Assembly (NCBI GenBank): GCA_037157565.1
Contig: JAZHRO010000002.1
Span: forward strand, 39,266,501-39,330,500
Direction: 5' to 3'
Source of the DNA: Thalassia testudinum
Taxonomy: Eukaryota > Streptophyta > Magnoliopsida > Alismatales > Hydrocharitaceae
Length of the DNA: 64,000 nucleotides
A model generated the notes under the pieces. The model saw only the letters and a list, made by a program, of their open reading frames with translations. It made no database searches and had not been told where the DNA came from. Below, one piece after another: positions 44,169-54,990 of the stretch (position 1 is the stretch's first letter; every line of letters starts with the position of its first letter). Made by a program: the position numbers and the translations under genes.

Positions 44169-44188
44169 GATCCCCGGCAACGGTGCCA
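44169..44188 (-). other. Primer binding site (tRNA-Asp type) of the non-autonomous Athila relative
   Basis: On the minus strand TGGCACCGTTGCCGGGGATC begins at 44188, three bases from the LTR end. It differs at one base from the TGGCGCCGTTGCCGGGGA site used by Athila elements. It proves that the element is on the minus strand with 44192-47014 as its 5' LTR. Confidence 0.88.
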
Positions 44189-44191
44189 AAA

Positions 44192-47014
44192 TGTTCGAAC
44201 GCTCTCGATCGGGTTTTAAAGCATGTCACGTTGTAATATAGCCAAAAAAGCGTTCAAAACAAATAAAGAGTTTTTATTACTCGAAAATCGGAGTATCCGA
44301 GGTCGAACACAGGGAGCAATCGGAATTTACTACTAATCTCAAATGCAATTGAACACTCTATTTTACTCAAAACTTTAATTCAAATATGAATGTATGCGGT
44401 TAAAAAGTAATTATGACAAAAGAGTAAAATTGGACGTCTGATCTTGTGATCAGACGTCTTAAAAGTGTTTTCCCTTTTTCTTTTGCTTTCTTTCTTTCTG
44501 CAGTCTTCACTTTGCCTTTCTTCTTCTTTCTCTGCAGTCTCTCTTCCTTTCTTCTTCTTTCTCTCTTCTGAGAAGACTTCTTCTTCTTCCTTGCCTTTTC
44601 TTCTTCTCTCTTCTGTCTTCTTCTTTCTCTTCTCTTTCTGCGAAGGCTTCTTCTTCCTTGGTCTCTTCTCTTCTTCCTGCCTTTGCTTCTTTTCTCTTCT
44701 GTCTTCTTCTTCTCAGCAGTCTCTCCTTCTTGCCTTGATCTTCTTCCTGCCTTTGCTTCTTTTCTTGCAGTCCTTCTTTCTTTCTTCCTTCTCTTCTGTC
44801 TTCTTCTTCTTTTTGTCTGCAGTCCGTTTCTTCCTTGGCTAAGTTTCTTCTCTTCTTCTCTCAGCCTGCCTGCACAGAGAGCAAAACCTACCCCTTTCCC
44901 TCTACCCGCACGTCGCTCTCTTTCTGAAGTTCACTCAAGGACGCTCTCCCAGAGCCACGGGTAATCGGGTCGAATTTCGCACCCGGGACTAGGCGCACCA
45001 ACGAGTGGGTGATGCACGAGGTGTGCTCAGATTGGGTCGGGTCGGATCCCGCCAGATCCGCGAGGTGAAACCGCGGACGAGGCGAGCGTGGGATAAGGTG
45101 AGGGACCTCACCCCTGTGCGTTCGGAGGCAACGAGGCAATATCACAAAAACAATTTAAAGTATACCTGCACTTTGCGTTTCGCCGATGTGGGACTATTAG
45201 TTCTGCCCTGCTCCCGCGCGCACCCGCAGAGCCTTCGTGCAATCGCCACAGCTGCGGACGTTGCTGCGCTCCTTGCTGGACTTAGGTGCTTCGCACTACT
45301 GTCCCGAATATGCTACACCTGAAGATTGGAGAACCTGACTCCTGGAGCTGCTCCAACCGTCAATGGCGGCAGGGGCTGGAATCCTGTCAAACACAAATAC
45401 GGCCTATTGGCCTAATCAAACCAGCTGGGCACCTTCACCGTGGCACGGCGAAGGTGGTGAGCCATGCGACAGGTCATGGGGTGGCCTAGGCGTGCGTGCC
45501 TAGGTCAACCTGTGGCTGGGGGTGTGGGTGTGCTCGGGGGACTGTGGTGGAGGCGTAGAGGGATGGTGGATGGGCGGAGAGTGTTCCTTGTGGTGAGGCG
45601 GAGCTTATGAGTTGGTTGGTGAGTCGTATGGAGGGGCGGAATGGTGGGGGCGACTCGCCGGAGGTCGGCCGGTGGCGAGGAAGATGGAGGGGTCAGTGAC
45701 GGTCGAGGGGCAATTAAATGAAATAAAAGGGGGAAAAGAGAGAAGGGAAGATGGAGAATGTATTAAGCCTAATTATAGGGATGAAGGGGGACGGAGAGGC
45801 GGACAGCTGTACCTACTGTAGCCGGAGAAGAAGCTGCCCAGTGGAGGAAGACGGCGACGACGAGGGGGCTGAGGCGGCGTGCGCGGGTATTGCGCGACGC
45901 GGAGGAGAATCAGGAAGAAGTCTCTGTCACTGGTTTTGTGGCAGAGCAAAGAGGGAGGGGAGGGGGGCTCGCCGGAGCTCGCTGGACCCTTGGCCGGAGA
46001 AGAAAGAGAAGAAGTTAAGGTGGAAGTCCGGCCAAGTCAAGCTAAAAATGAGCGGCCGGGTTTGGGAGGCTATTGTGGGTGCTGGGTCGTATGCTCAGAG
46101 CGTGGAGGGCACGCATTTCTCTCCGAAGGCTCGCCGGAGAAGGAAAGAGGGTGGATACCCAAATCCCTCGTGCGTTCGCACGAGAGATTGGGTTTACACC
46201 AGGGATCAAGATTGGCCTTAGATGGAAGGGAATTCCTCAGAGAATCCCCCTTCCATTTCTGGGAGGGGAACTCTGAGGAATCAGAGAGTATTCCCTCTCT
46301 AATCCTCGCCGGAGTGGGATTCTGCCCCAACAATGGTGGCAGGACCTAATTGCAAAGGTGGCAAGAAAGTTAGGGGGCTCTCTGCGATGATTTTCAAAAG
46401 TTAGGGACCAAATTGTGATTTAGGTGTACTGAATTGCAAAGTAGGTCAAGATGACCTCCCCTTAGGTCCAAATTTTGGTATAAACCTAATTTGGACCTAA
46501 GGAATCCAATGGTGAAGTTGGATTTTAGGTTTGACTACGTTTGACTGAACATTTTGCATAAAAATCCAAATTAGGTCAATTAATGAGCTAGGACCCTAAT
46601 CTATGTCAAACTGGGTTCCAAAGGCCAAATTAAGTGTTCTAAACCCTAGAGGATATTTTTCCAAGATTTTTAGAGGGTTCACTTGATTTTTATCCTGACC
46701 GGAACCTTGTTGAATTAAGTGGGTCTGTTTTAGGGTTACCAAATGTCATTTAATTCCTAAATTGCACATGAACCCATTTCTGATTGAATCAACCCACTTT
46801 TTATCTTATTTAGACCTTTTGGCCTATGTTTTGTCTTTGAGAAATCCCGTTTATGTACTACAATGGTAAAATTACAGTTTTAACCTTTATTTCATGTTTT
46901 CTTCTCAGAGCACTTATTCCTTCATTTAGGCCTTCTTCTAGGTTATGTAGGAGCTTTTATCTTCTTTGTTGGGTCAAAATGAGCTAGTTATGGCTCATGA
47001 TGAGGCTCTCATCA
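44192..47014 (-). mobile_element. 5' LTR (long, 2.8 kb) of the non-autonomous Athila relative
   Basis: The plus-strand ends are TGTTCGAACG at 44192 and CTCTCATCA at 47014, followed by the duplication GCGCC. On the minus strand it starts TGATGAGAGCCTCATCATG. It shares its outer regions with the short partner LTR and, through its first 0.9 kb, with the other Athila-type LTRs. The extra 1.65 kb (44432-46077) holds a pyrimidine-rich block, a GC-rich block with Gly/Arg-rich pseudo-frames, and at its left edge an AGACGTCT inverted repeat. Confidence 0.9.
44433..44458 (+). repeat. AGACGTCT-containing inverted repeat in the Athila-type LTR
   Basis: GACGTCTGATC and GATCAGACGTC form perfect 11-bp arms around TTGT. 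On the minus strand the context TTTTAAGACGTCTG is the same as in palindrome cluster four of the Tekay-like LTRs (for example near 27033-27046). Confidence 0.8.
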
Positions 47015-48588
47015 GCGCCCGCCCACCTGGCCAGCTTGTAGGCTTAGAGTTGGAGACTCATGGAGGAGGTGGGCAGTTAGCGACCCCGAGAGTCACAAGG
47101 GTACTGTAAGGCAGTGACAGTGACGCGTCAGGCATGATTGGAGTTGATAGTACCTCATCATTGGAGGACAGATGGATGATCTGTACTTATAGACACTGAG
47201 AGACAGGGTGTTGACGGGGGACCCATGAGACTTTTCTTTCTCAGACGAGATGTTGCGCATGAGAGGACGCCTATGCGTTCCCGGAGACGAGGAGTTGTTG
47301 GGAGAGCTTTTGACTGAGGAGCATGGGTCCCGATTCACCATACATCCCGAAAATATAAAGATGTATCATGACTTGAGACACGACTTCTGGTGGAGAGGGA
47401 TAAAGTGGGATGTTGGTGTGTTTGTTTAGCGGTGCTTGGTATGCCAGCAGGTGAAGGCCGAGCAGCAGAGGCCTGCAGGGCCGCTACAACCACTTCTTGT
47501 GCCAGAGTGGAAGTGGGAGAGCATCACCATGGACTTGGTGGTGGGTCTACCCGTTATCCAGCGAGGACGTGACTTAGTTTGGGTGACAGTTGACCGGTTG
47601 ACGAAGACGGCACAGTTTCTGCCGATCCGAGTCACCTTTGGGCTAGCACAGGTAGCAGAGATGTGATGCATTTGCATGGAGTCCCTCGCGAGATCGTATT
47701 CGACAAGGATGCTCATTTCACTTCCCAGTTCTGGGCAGAGTTTCAGCAGGCATTGGGGACTCGTCTGAGGTTTAGCACCACCTACCACCCCCAGATTGAC
47801 AGGAAATCAGAGCGCACCATATAGACACTCGAGGACCTCTTACGCACTTGTGTACTAGACTGGAGAGGCTCCTGGGAGGAGCATTTGCCCCTGTCAGAGT
47901 TTGCATACAATAACAGCTATCATTCGAGCATCTGCATGGCACCTTACGAGGCTCTATATGGGAGGAGGTGTACTGCACCCTTGAGTTGGGTCGAGGTGGG
48001 GACCAAGTAGGAGTTGGTCCCAGGCTGATCTGTTAGAGTCAGGAGGTGATAGACCGGATTTATAGACGACTTCGCACTGTCAGGAGCAGGCAGAAGAGCT
48101 ACGCCGATAGGAAGCGCAAAGAGGTACAGTTCAAGGTTGGAGATCATGCCTTCCTTCGTGTTTCGCCCATGAAGGGCTTGCAACATTTTGGGGTGAAAGG
48201 GAAGCTTGTGTCAAGGTTTGTGGGACCCTTTGAGGTCTTGGAGTGGGTAGGATCCGTTGCCTACCGGCTTGCCCTTCCTCTCCAGCTCTCTGGAGTGCAC
48301 GACGTGTTCCATGTATCCAACCTCAGGAAGTATATCGCTGATCACAGCCATGTTCTGAGCCACGAGAGTGTCGAGGTGGGAGATGACCTGACCTATCCCG
48401 AGAAGTCAGTACAGATATTACACAGAGCCGTCCGGAGTTTGAGACGGAAACAGATACCACTGGTGAAGGTCCTATGAAGAAGCCAACGGTACGAGGAGGT
48501 AACTTGGGAGCCTGAGGCAGCAATGCGAGAGCAGCACTCGGAGCTTTTTGAGGGTACGTCTCTTTAGATCTACTTTGGTCCTCTTTAA
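47015..48588 (+). pseudogene. Integrase and chromodomain part of element P, pseudogene
   Basis: The pol reading resumes after the duplicated GCGCC (GCCCACCTGGCCAGCTTG corresponds to the sequence that follows the same point in element G). It contains the integrase zinc region (HP...MYHDLRHDFWW, about 47340-47440), the core with ITMDLVVGLP (about 47523), FDKDAHFTSQFWAEFQ, YHPQIDRKSERTI (about 47785, catalytic Glu retained) and the chromodomain from VKVL (48466) to the final stop (TAA, 48586-48588). Stops lie at 47427, 47822, 48008, 48034 and 48475; all fit a Gln or Trp codon changed to TAG or TGA. About 20 residues near 47660 are missing relative to G. Confidence 0.88.
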
Positions 48589-48669
48589 GTTTGTTATGCA
48601 TTTTACGTACTTTCCACACCCTACTTAGCTCAAGTTTTGGGGACGAAACTTCCTTTAAGTTTGTTATGT

Positions 48670-51456
48670 TGAAATGACCCACCACCATTTAGGTTGGATA
48701 AGACGTCTGGATTATTCATTAGACGTCTGTCTAGATGTCTGGATAGAGGGTCAGACGTTTGAAAGTAAGAAGACTCGTACCTCCTTTTCCTTTCTCGGGC
48801 GCAGGTGATGTTGTACCCCCTCCTTCCTCACCCGAAACCCTAAACCCCTTCTATTTAAACCGACACGCCCTCTCCATCACCACCAACCACCGCTACCTCC
48901 ACCCCCTTCCCTGGTCTACCGGCGAGCTGCCACGGCCTCCTTTCCTCCACTGCAATTGTGCGCGGAGAAGATGAGCTCATGTGAGGAGGAGAGAGGGTTA
49001 GAGTGTGTGCGCGTAGGAGAGTGAGGGCGTGGGAGAGAGGAGGAAGCTTGGGGAGCTTGGGTACGCGGCGGGAGAGCTCGTTCGTGAGGGGCTTGTTGAG
49101 GGTGAGACGGCGCGAGCTCGGTGGAGCTCGAGAGCTCATGGAGCTGGAGCTCGGGAGCTCAGAGGAGCTCGTGTAGGAGGAGCCGAGAACTTGAGCGAGG
49201 AGGAGGAGCTCGCGAAGGAGAGCTTCGCGACCTCCTGAAGATGCTAGCGTAGCAGCTGCAAGCAGCGCGGGGGAGCTCGCGCGGAGAAGAAAGCTTGCAA
49301 GAGTTCTGTGTACTGGATATTTTCCAGTATTAGACGTTTGGAGCACACCCTAGACGTCTAGAGTAGCAGGAGGACGTCTGGAGCTGAAGTTGGACATCTG
49401 AAAGTACTCTAGTGTCAAGGTACATTCTTCTCTACATGGTTTCCACCCATGCAGAACGTACGCAGGACTCTTGGCCCCTTTTGGCTCTACGTGTGCATAC
49501 GCAGGTGCAAAGCGTTGGAAAGGTGTGGGGTGCGCCCTTCGAGGTATTTTTGGACGTTTGGACACATCGCCAAACGTCTGACTGCCCTCCTAGACAACCG
49601 GAAGGGGAGTCTGATGTCTGGAACTTCCCTCAGACGATCGTGGAAGGATCCGGACATCCGAGGAAGCCGCAGGAAACCCAGGGTGCATACTGACGTCTTT
49701 TAAGAAGTCTAGGTTTAGTCCTAGATGTCTGATTGTGGACGGTATGCATGTTTTTGGCTTGTTTAAGGCCCAAATGAAATCAGATTTCCGCAAGCAAAGT
49801 TCTGTTGTTTTCCGCTTAAGTTTCTCTATGAGTTAGTGTCACTTGCATACAGTTTTGGATTCGTTTGATGGAGTTGGTCAATTGTATAGGTCTCCAGCCA
49901 GTTGAGTACGCGGGACCTGCGGAGGCGATGGGATCTGCGATCAGAGCCCCCATTCCTCCTGTATTTTCCGGTAGAGTGGTTTACATTAAGATTAAGATTT
50001 AAACAAATAAACTGCATGTTTAGAATAACTTGAATGAACCCTAGGAAGAGAAATGAACCCTAGGGCAGGAACAAATGAATATGGCTTGAGCTACACTGTT
50101 TACTTGAGATGCATGTTAAACCTAAAATGCTAGCAAATGTATTAGTTTACTGATGTGATGCTTTCTCAGTTAGTAAATCATGAGCTGCTTGTTATAAGAA
50201 TGAAACTGGTAATGTGAATAGTGAGATCGGAATGTTGAAAATGGAACGAAAGAAATATCAGCATGAATCCTACAGGGAATTAGGAAAAGAACTCCTGTAC
50301 ATGGAAAGAGATTAGTAAGTAGACGGGAAGTGAGCTGGCCCTTGAGTATGCAGTACCAAGGAGAGCAATTGTCCCTTTAGTGTAAAGGGGAAACTACCCA
50401 CCCCTTTGGGTTGAGACCGGGGTTAGGCCTAGTCACTCTACACCGACTTCTGTTTTTGGCACTCGTGTACGTGGTACTGAGGTGAGCTACTTAGTGTAAG
50501 GAGGGAGTTAGCTGCCCCACGGGGCCTGGGGTTAGGACTAGCCACCCTACACCGACTCCTTTTAGGCCCACTGGGAAAATCAGGATAGTTGGTCGAGGGT
50601 ACGTGGACTGTGGAGGGATGGGACCCCTATTCTGTTCTGAGGGGCGAGACCCCCTGTTTTGAGAGGGCAAGGCCCTATGCTGTTTCGTACTGTACCTTTA
50701 GGCGTACTCGCTAGCGGAAACAATTGACCGCGTGCCAGTGAGGAATAGCTACCCCCGCTCTTATCACGCATGCCATAGTCACTGCTACGTCACGACCGTG
50801 ACCTCGGGGTAGTTGACTGGGTGTAGGACTATCACATGGGACTCTCCAGGTCAGGAGAGCATTACGTGTACATCCTATATCACGGGAAATACTGTAATCA
50901 AGATCGTCCCCTTGAGGGACAGTTAAGATCAAGAAATGAATGGTTCTTAGGAGAATAAATAAATTGGAACTACTCAGTTAAGCTAAATGGAATTGAAAAA
51001 TAATTAGTTGTTTGTCTTAACTTGAATAGCATGTAAATGATTTAGTTACCACTCTACTAAGCGTTAGCTGACTACGAAATCTTATAACCTTATTCAGGTC
51101 AAGGAGTTGAGCAGCCAGCACCACCGGCTGTAGAGGGAGGTGGGCCTAATCGAGCCCAGCTTTAGCTGCGTTTCTTTTGTTTCCTAGCTCCTGTTGTAGT
51201 AGTGAGTATTTTGTTATATGTATTATTGTTTTAGTTACTTTTCGCTGTCGTAGTTGTGATGAATGTATTATTATGAGACTGTCCGCTCTATGTTTCCTTT
51301 ACTATCTCTTTTTTATTTTTCTGCTTAGTTACATTGCATGTGTGGTTGTGAAATATTTCCTGCTTTTGGTTATTTCTCGTTAGACGATTAGGTCTTGGGA
51401 TTAATCAAGGTGTACCGGTCTCGGGTCTTGTAGGAATTTGGGATCGGGTCGTAACA
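48670..51456 (+). mobile_element. 3' LTR of element P (2.8 kb)
   Basis: It starts TGAAATGACCCACC and ends GGGTCGTAACA. U3 motif starts are 48700, 48720, 48732 and 48752 (20-12-20). A TATA-like TATTTAAACC lies near 48852 and the dyad at 49311-49329. Cluster two has starts at 49331, 49351, 49371 and 49391, cluster three at 49551, 49571, 49591, 49611, 49631 and 49651, and cluster four at 49702 and 49722. The leader hairpins recur near 50341 and 50461. The 5 bp after it are AAAGG; the partner is lost because the 5' LTR is truncated. Confidence 0.9.
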
Positions 51457-52544
51457 AAAGGGGTTGTTAGGTACTGCTGTACGTTGTGGCCCTGCCCCTG
51501 TCGGTGGTGGTGGTGATTGAAGAGGATGGAGGAAGGGGGTCGTGGTGGAGCCGTGGAGGTGCTATTGTAGGGGGAAATTGGGGAAGGAGAGGAGTAAGAA
51601 CCTTACGATGGCGATGGAGAGGCTCGGTTGCCAATGAGGGGGATGAAGGTCGGAGTTGCGAATGCTGTGGCGAACAACGGCGAGGGCAAGGAGTCGTGGA
51701 GGCATGGCTGAGGAAGGAGCAGAGAAAGGAGTCACTGCCTGCCTACAGGTGTTGTGGTGGGAATGCAAGGGGGTGACTCGCGACTCGCAAGGGGGATGGT
51801 CACGCAGCACCAGTAGGGAGTCTGTTAGACTTCCCAAAACCCTTGGTTGAAACTTTAAACTTCAAAAGGTTATGTCACCTCTTGTTTTTTATGTTTTTTG
51901 GCTTGGGATGGGCAAATCGGGTGGTCCCAATCCACCGAGCTAGATCGATTGGATTGAATTTTGGTCGATCTCACCAATTTGAAGAGTTCATTTCGAAAAT
52001 TGGCCAATTCGATTGATCCATCGTCGATTTCCTATTCAACTGATTAGATCGATCGATCTGATCCAATTTTTGAAACCCTATACGATATAGTAGCAGCAAT
52101 ACCCCTAGTTGGGCCCCAAACTCCACCTTCTAATAGGGAGGCTGTCTTCTTAAAGCTACAGTAAAGATTCAATCTTAACTACTAAAGTAACAAAAGCCCA
52201 TTAACTTTAGAGCTTGCGCTAAAGTTTTCAATTTAAAGTCTTATGGGAAAAATGTTAGGAAGTAAGTATAAGATTGCCCGTGTTATACACCGCATGTGCG
52301 CAGACTTGAAAATGCCCACATTCAGGAAATCTTGAGTAATAAGAATATAAAAGGAACATTCGTACTAGTTGGTGCCTAATGTTGAATGGGATATTCCATA
52401 GCAATAGCCTAATGGTGGTTAAGGAAACCTAGCACTCATACAAAGCTAGGGCAACGTGAATGTTTTGGACTTAATTCTTGAAGGCCACCACTTAAGGCAA
52501 TAGTTATCTTTTTAGCAAGAAAAATCCTCTTCTAGCCTCTTTTG
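51457..52544. other. Unassigned sequence; GC-rich block then AT-rich
   Basis: 51480-51850 is GC-rich with Gly/Arg-rich short frames and may be the body of another retroposon. 51940-52070 repeats GATCGAT/CAATT-type phrases. No gene is supported. Confidence 0.35.
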
Positions 52545-53455
52545 TTTTTTTGAAAATAAATATTTCATTGAAGGGAAGAACCTGATACAAGAGATGCATC
52601 TAAAGGAGAAAGGAGAAATGAAGAAACCTCACCCACAAAGGGGGAAAAATGTCTCGTAGAATTGGAGAACTAAAGCACAAAAAACGAGATCAATAAATAA
52701 AGGAAAAAGAAAATGAAGGCGTCCCTCGATCGGAAATCGGACGATCTCCCGAAGGAGATCGACCCTACGCTCGTAGATCGGCAAAAAGCCAACGAGATAA
52801 AAATTTTGAAAATCGTGCTAACGAGAAAGTTGATAAACAATGACCCGAAGGCCAAAATCGACCCTTGACTCGCGTCAGAAACTCGGTCGAAGGAAGCTTG
52901 GGATCACACGTGATTCCCAGCAAAATTAAACCACATTAAAAAAGAAAAAGAAGGGAACCAGACCATCAACACACAAACCACCACAAACAACCATAATAAC
53001 ACAATAACCTGACCACCGCCACGACGAAGCCATTGCTGACTAGCCCTCTAATGCCACACACCATCATGCTTGCCGGTGCTCACCTTCCATTGCCACTCAC
53101 CGCCGATCTCACTGCCATGCTCGCAGATAAGCCACCACACCTCCAACCAGCATGAGGAAAGGGGAAGCAACCACCGAACGCATCGGATGAGCCATGTGGA
53201 GCCGCACCTACAGCAGATGTCACCTCGCCGTTGCTGCGGTGACGTCACGCCCACCAATGCCTCTCCCCCGCACGACCGCTACGTGCCACCAACGGCCGTA
53301 AATGTCGCCCACGATGAAGATGGGGAGATCGCGAGGGAAGAGGAGGGGAAGGAGGGGGGCTCCGATCAGCCCAAAACGACAGATCGAAGCCCCATCACTG
53401 TAGCGGAGGACTTTAGCCAAAGAGGAGAAGGGAGTGGCTGCTGCCCTTGACGCAT
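52545..53455 (-). mobile_element. Non-LTR retroposon copy (minus strand)
   Basis: Read on the minus strand it starts GC-rich near 53450 and turns AT-rich near 53000. It ends with CAATGAAATATTTATTTTC and an A-rich tail at about 52545. The minus-strand stretch from 52930 to 52545 aligns with 19690-20107. Short frames in the GC-rich part have no recognised domain. Confidence 0.6.
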
Positions 53456-54639
53456 TACTGAAATGGTCAAACCCCGCTAAAATCCTCTTCTAGCTAGCTC
53501 CTATACATTTTGTTGTTTTACCAATCATCGGACGCTATTGAAAACTTGATCCCCACGTGATCCAAATTTGACATACGAAGCCAAACATACGACAGAAGCA
53601 CTAAATAGGTAAAGTATAAGCAAAGACAGATAACTTGTACATACAGGTTCGTCAATTATCTACTTAGATTTTATTTGGTAAGGAAAATAAGAAAAAAAAT
53701 AAGAAAGAAATGAAAATAAAATGATGAAATAAATAGGTTTTTATTTGTATATTTTAGTGAATTAAAATTATTTCATGAAAAGAATAGCATAATTTTTATC
53801 CGATTCAAGTGGACCTAATCCGACGGAAGTGAGGATCGGATTAAGTGTGAATATCAAATATTTAACTTGACGTAAGTCAACTTAACCCGGTAAACAAGTG
53901 GGCCCTTAATCATCAAGTTTGACGATGTGACTAATCTAATCTTATGCCGACCGATGGAGTGCTCTTAGTGGTCTAGGTGGTCTAACTATCGTAAGGTTAG
54001 TGCTAACCTCGTCCCTAAATGAGGTCTCCTTAAATGGCACAACTACCTTGTACTCTGGATGAGGTCCATCTGCATAAGGAGCTCTGGTCGGTATCTACCA
54101 CGACAGGTGCGGACAATCACATGCATATAATTAAATTAAACTCACGATCGACATTGTCGATCAAGAAACATGCATGCATGGTCGGCCAAATAACAACTAT
54201 ATCCATACTAAGATTCGAGTTTTGCACGCGATATCCCACATGTAAGATCTTGCCTGATGGATACCCGACAAGGGACCTCGATCGTTGATCACCTCCATGC
54301 TGTGGTTCAGAAACACGAGAGATTGCGTTCATCAGAGTTGCTGATTCCGTTTCTTAATAAATAATTAAACTATCCTTTTCCTCAATCTCGTGTCTACGGA
54401 CGGAACCAGAGCTTTGCTTGAGAGTTGCTAAACAAATATGCGGTCAGTCGGTACAGAGTCCACCACGTGAGATTCTTTTTTTTTTCTTCTAGAAAAAAAG
54501 GGACTTGTATTGTTAATTAGTTCTTCTACAAGCACATTCATCACCCAAGATAAGAAGTGATGTTGCCGACGACATTGGCGTGTTGGGAGAAGCTGATCGA
54601 CGTCCACATATCCTGATCTCTTGTTTGCAATTGAGGTCA
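53456..54639. other. Unassigned intergenic sequence
   Basis: No frame with a known domain and no LTR end recognised. Largely AT-rich, with a more balanced block at 53800-54330. Confidence 0.4.
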
Positions 54640-54990
54640 TAGTTCAAAGCATTGGATCACAATGGTACTGTTCTATGATTCTACTTATTTGCTTTCTTTT
54701 TCGACGAGAGAGTGACACGTTAAAATGCTTCGTAGACACGGGTGTCTGTGTACGCGAGTGCTTACGTACCCGTCCTTACCAGAAAGTGAGACCCACACGC
54801 GAGGTTTTCGGTTTAACCCATCAGATCTCAATGGTGTTGTATGATCCTATTTCTTTGCCCTTTTTTTTTTTTTTTGGATCAGAGGGTGACACGTTTTTTA
54901 CCTTTGGAAAACGCTTTCGTAGACGTGGGTGTGTATGCACCCCTTCTTACCAACAAGTGGGACCCACACACGAGGTTTCCTTTTAATCGT
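54640..54990 (+). repeat. Diverged tandem duplication, unit about 170 bp
   Basis: The unit at about 54655-54825 and the unit at about 54827-54990 share CAATGGT, a TGACACGTT phrase, TTCGTAGAC.CGGGTGT, CCTTCTTACCA..AA.T..GACCCACAC and GAGGTTT in the same order. The second unit has a run of about 15 T. Confidence 0.7.

Noticed and set aside
44465..44842. 125-codon Phe/Ser/Leu-rich frame that looks like a membrane protein
   Set aside because: Same pyrimidine-rich LTR block as at 35410-35960; opposite-strand purine repeat explains the composition.
41135..47014. Reading the non-autonomous element as plus-strand
   Set aside because: The tRNA-Asp primer site lies on the minus strand next to 44192, and the coding Athila at 59486 starts with the terminus found at 47014.
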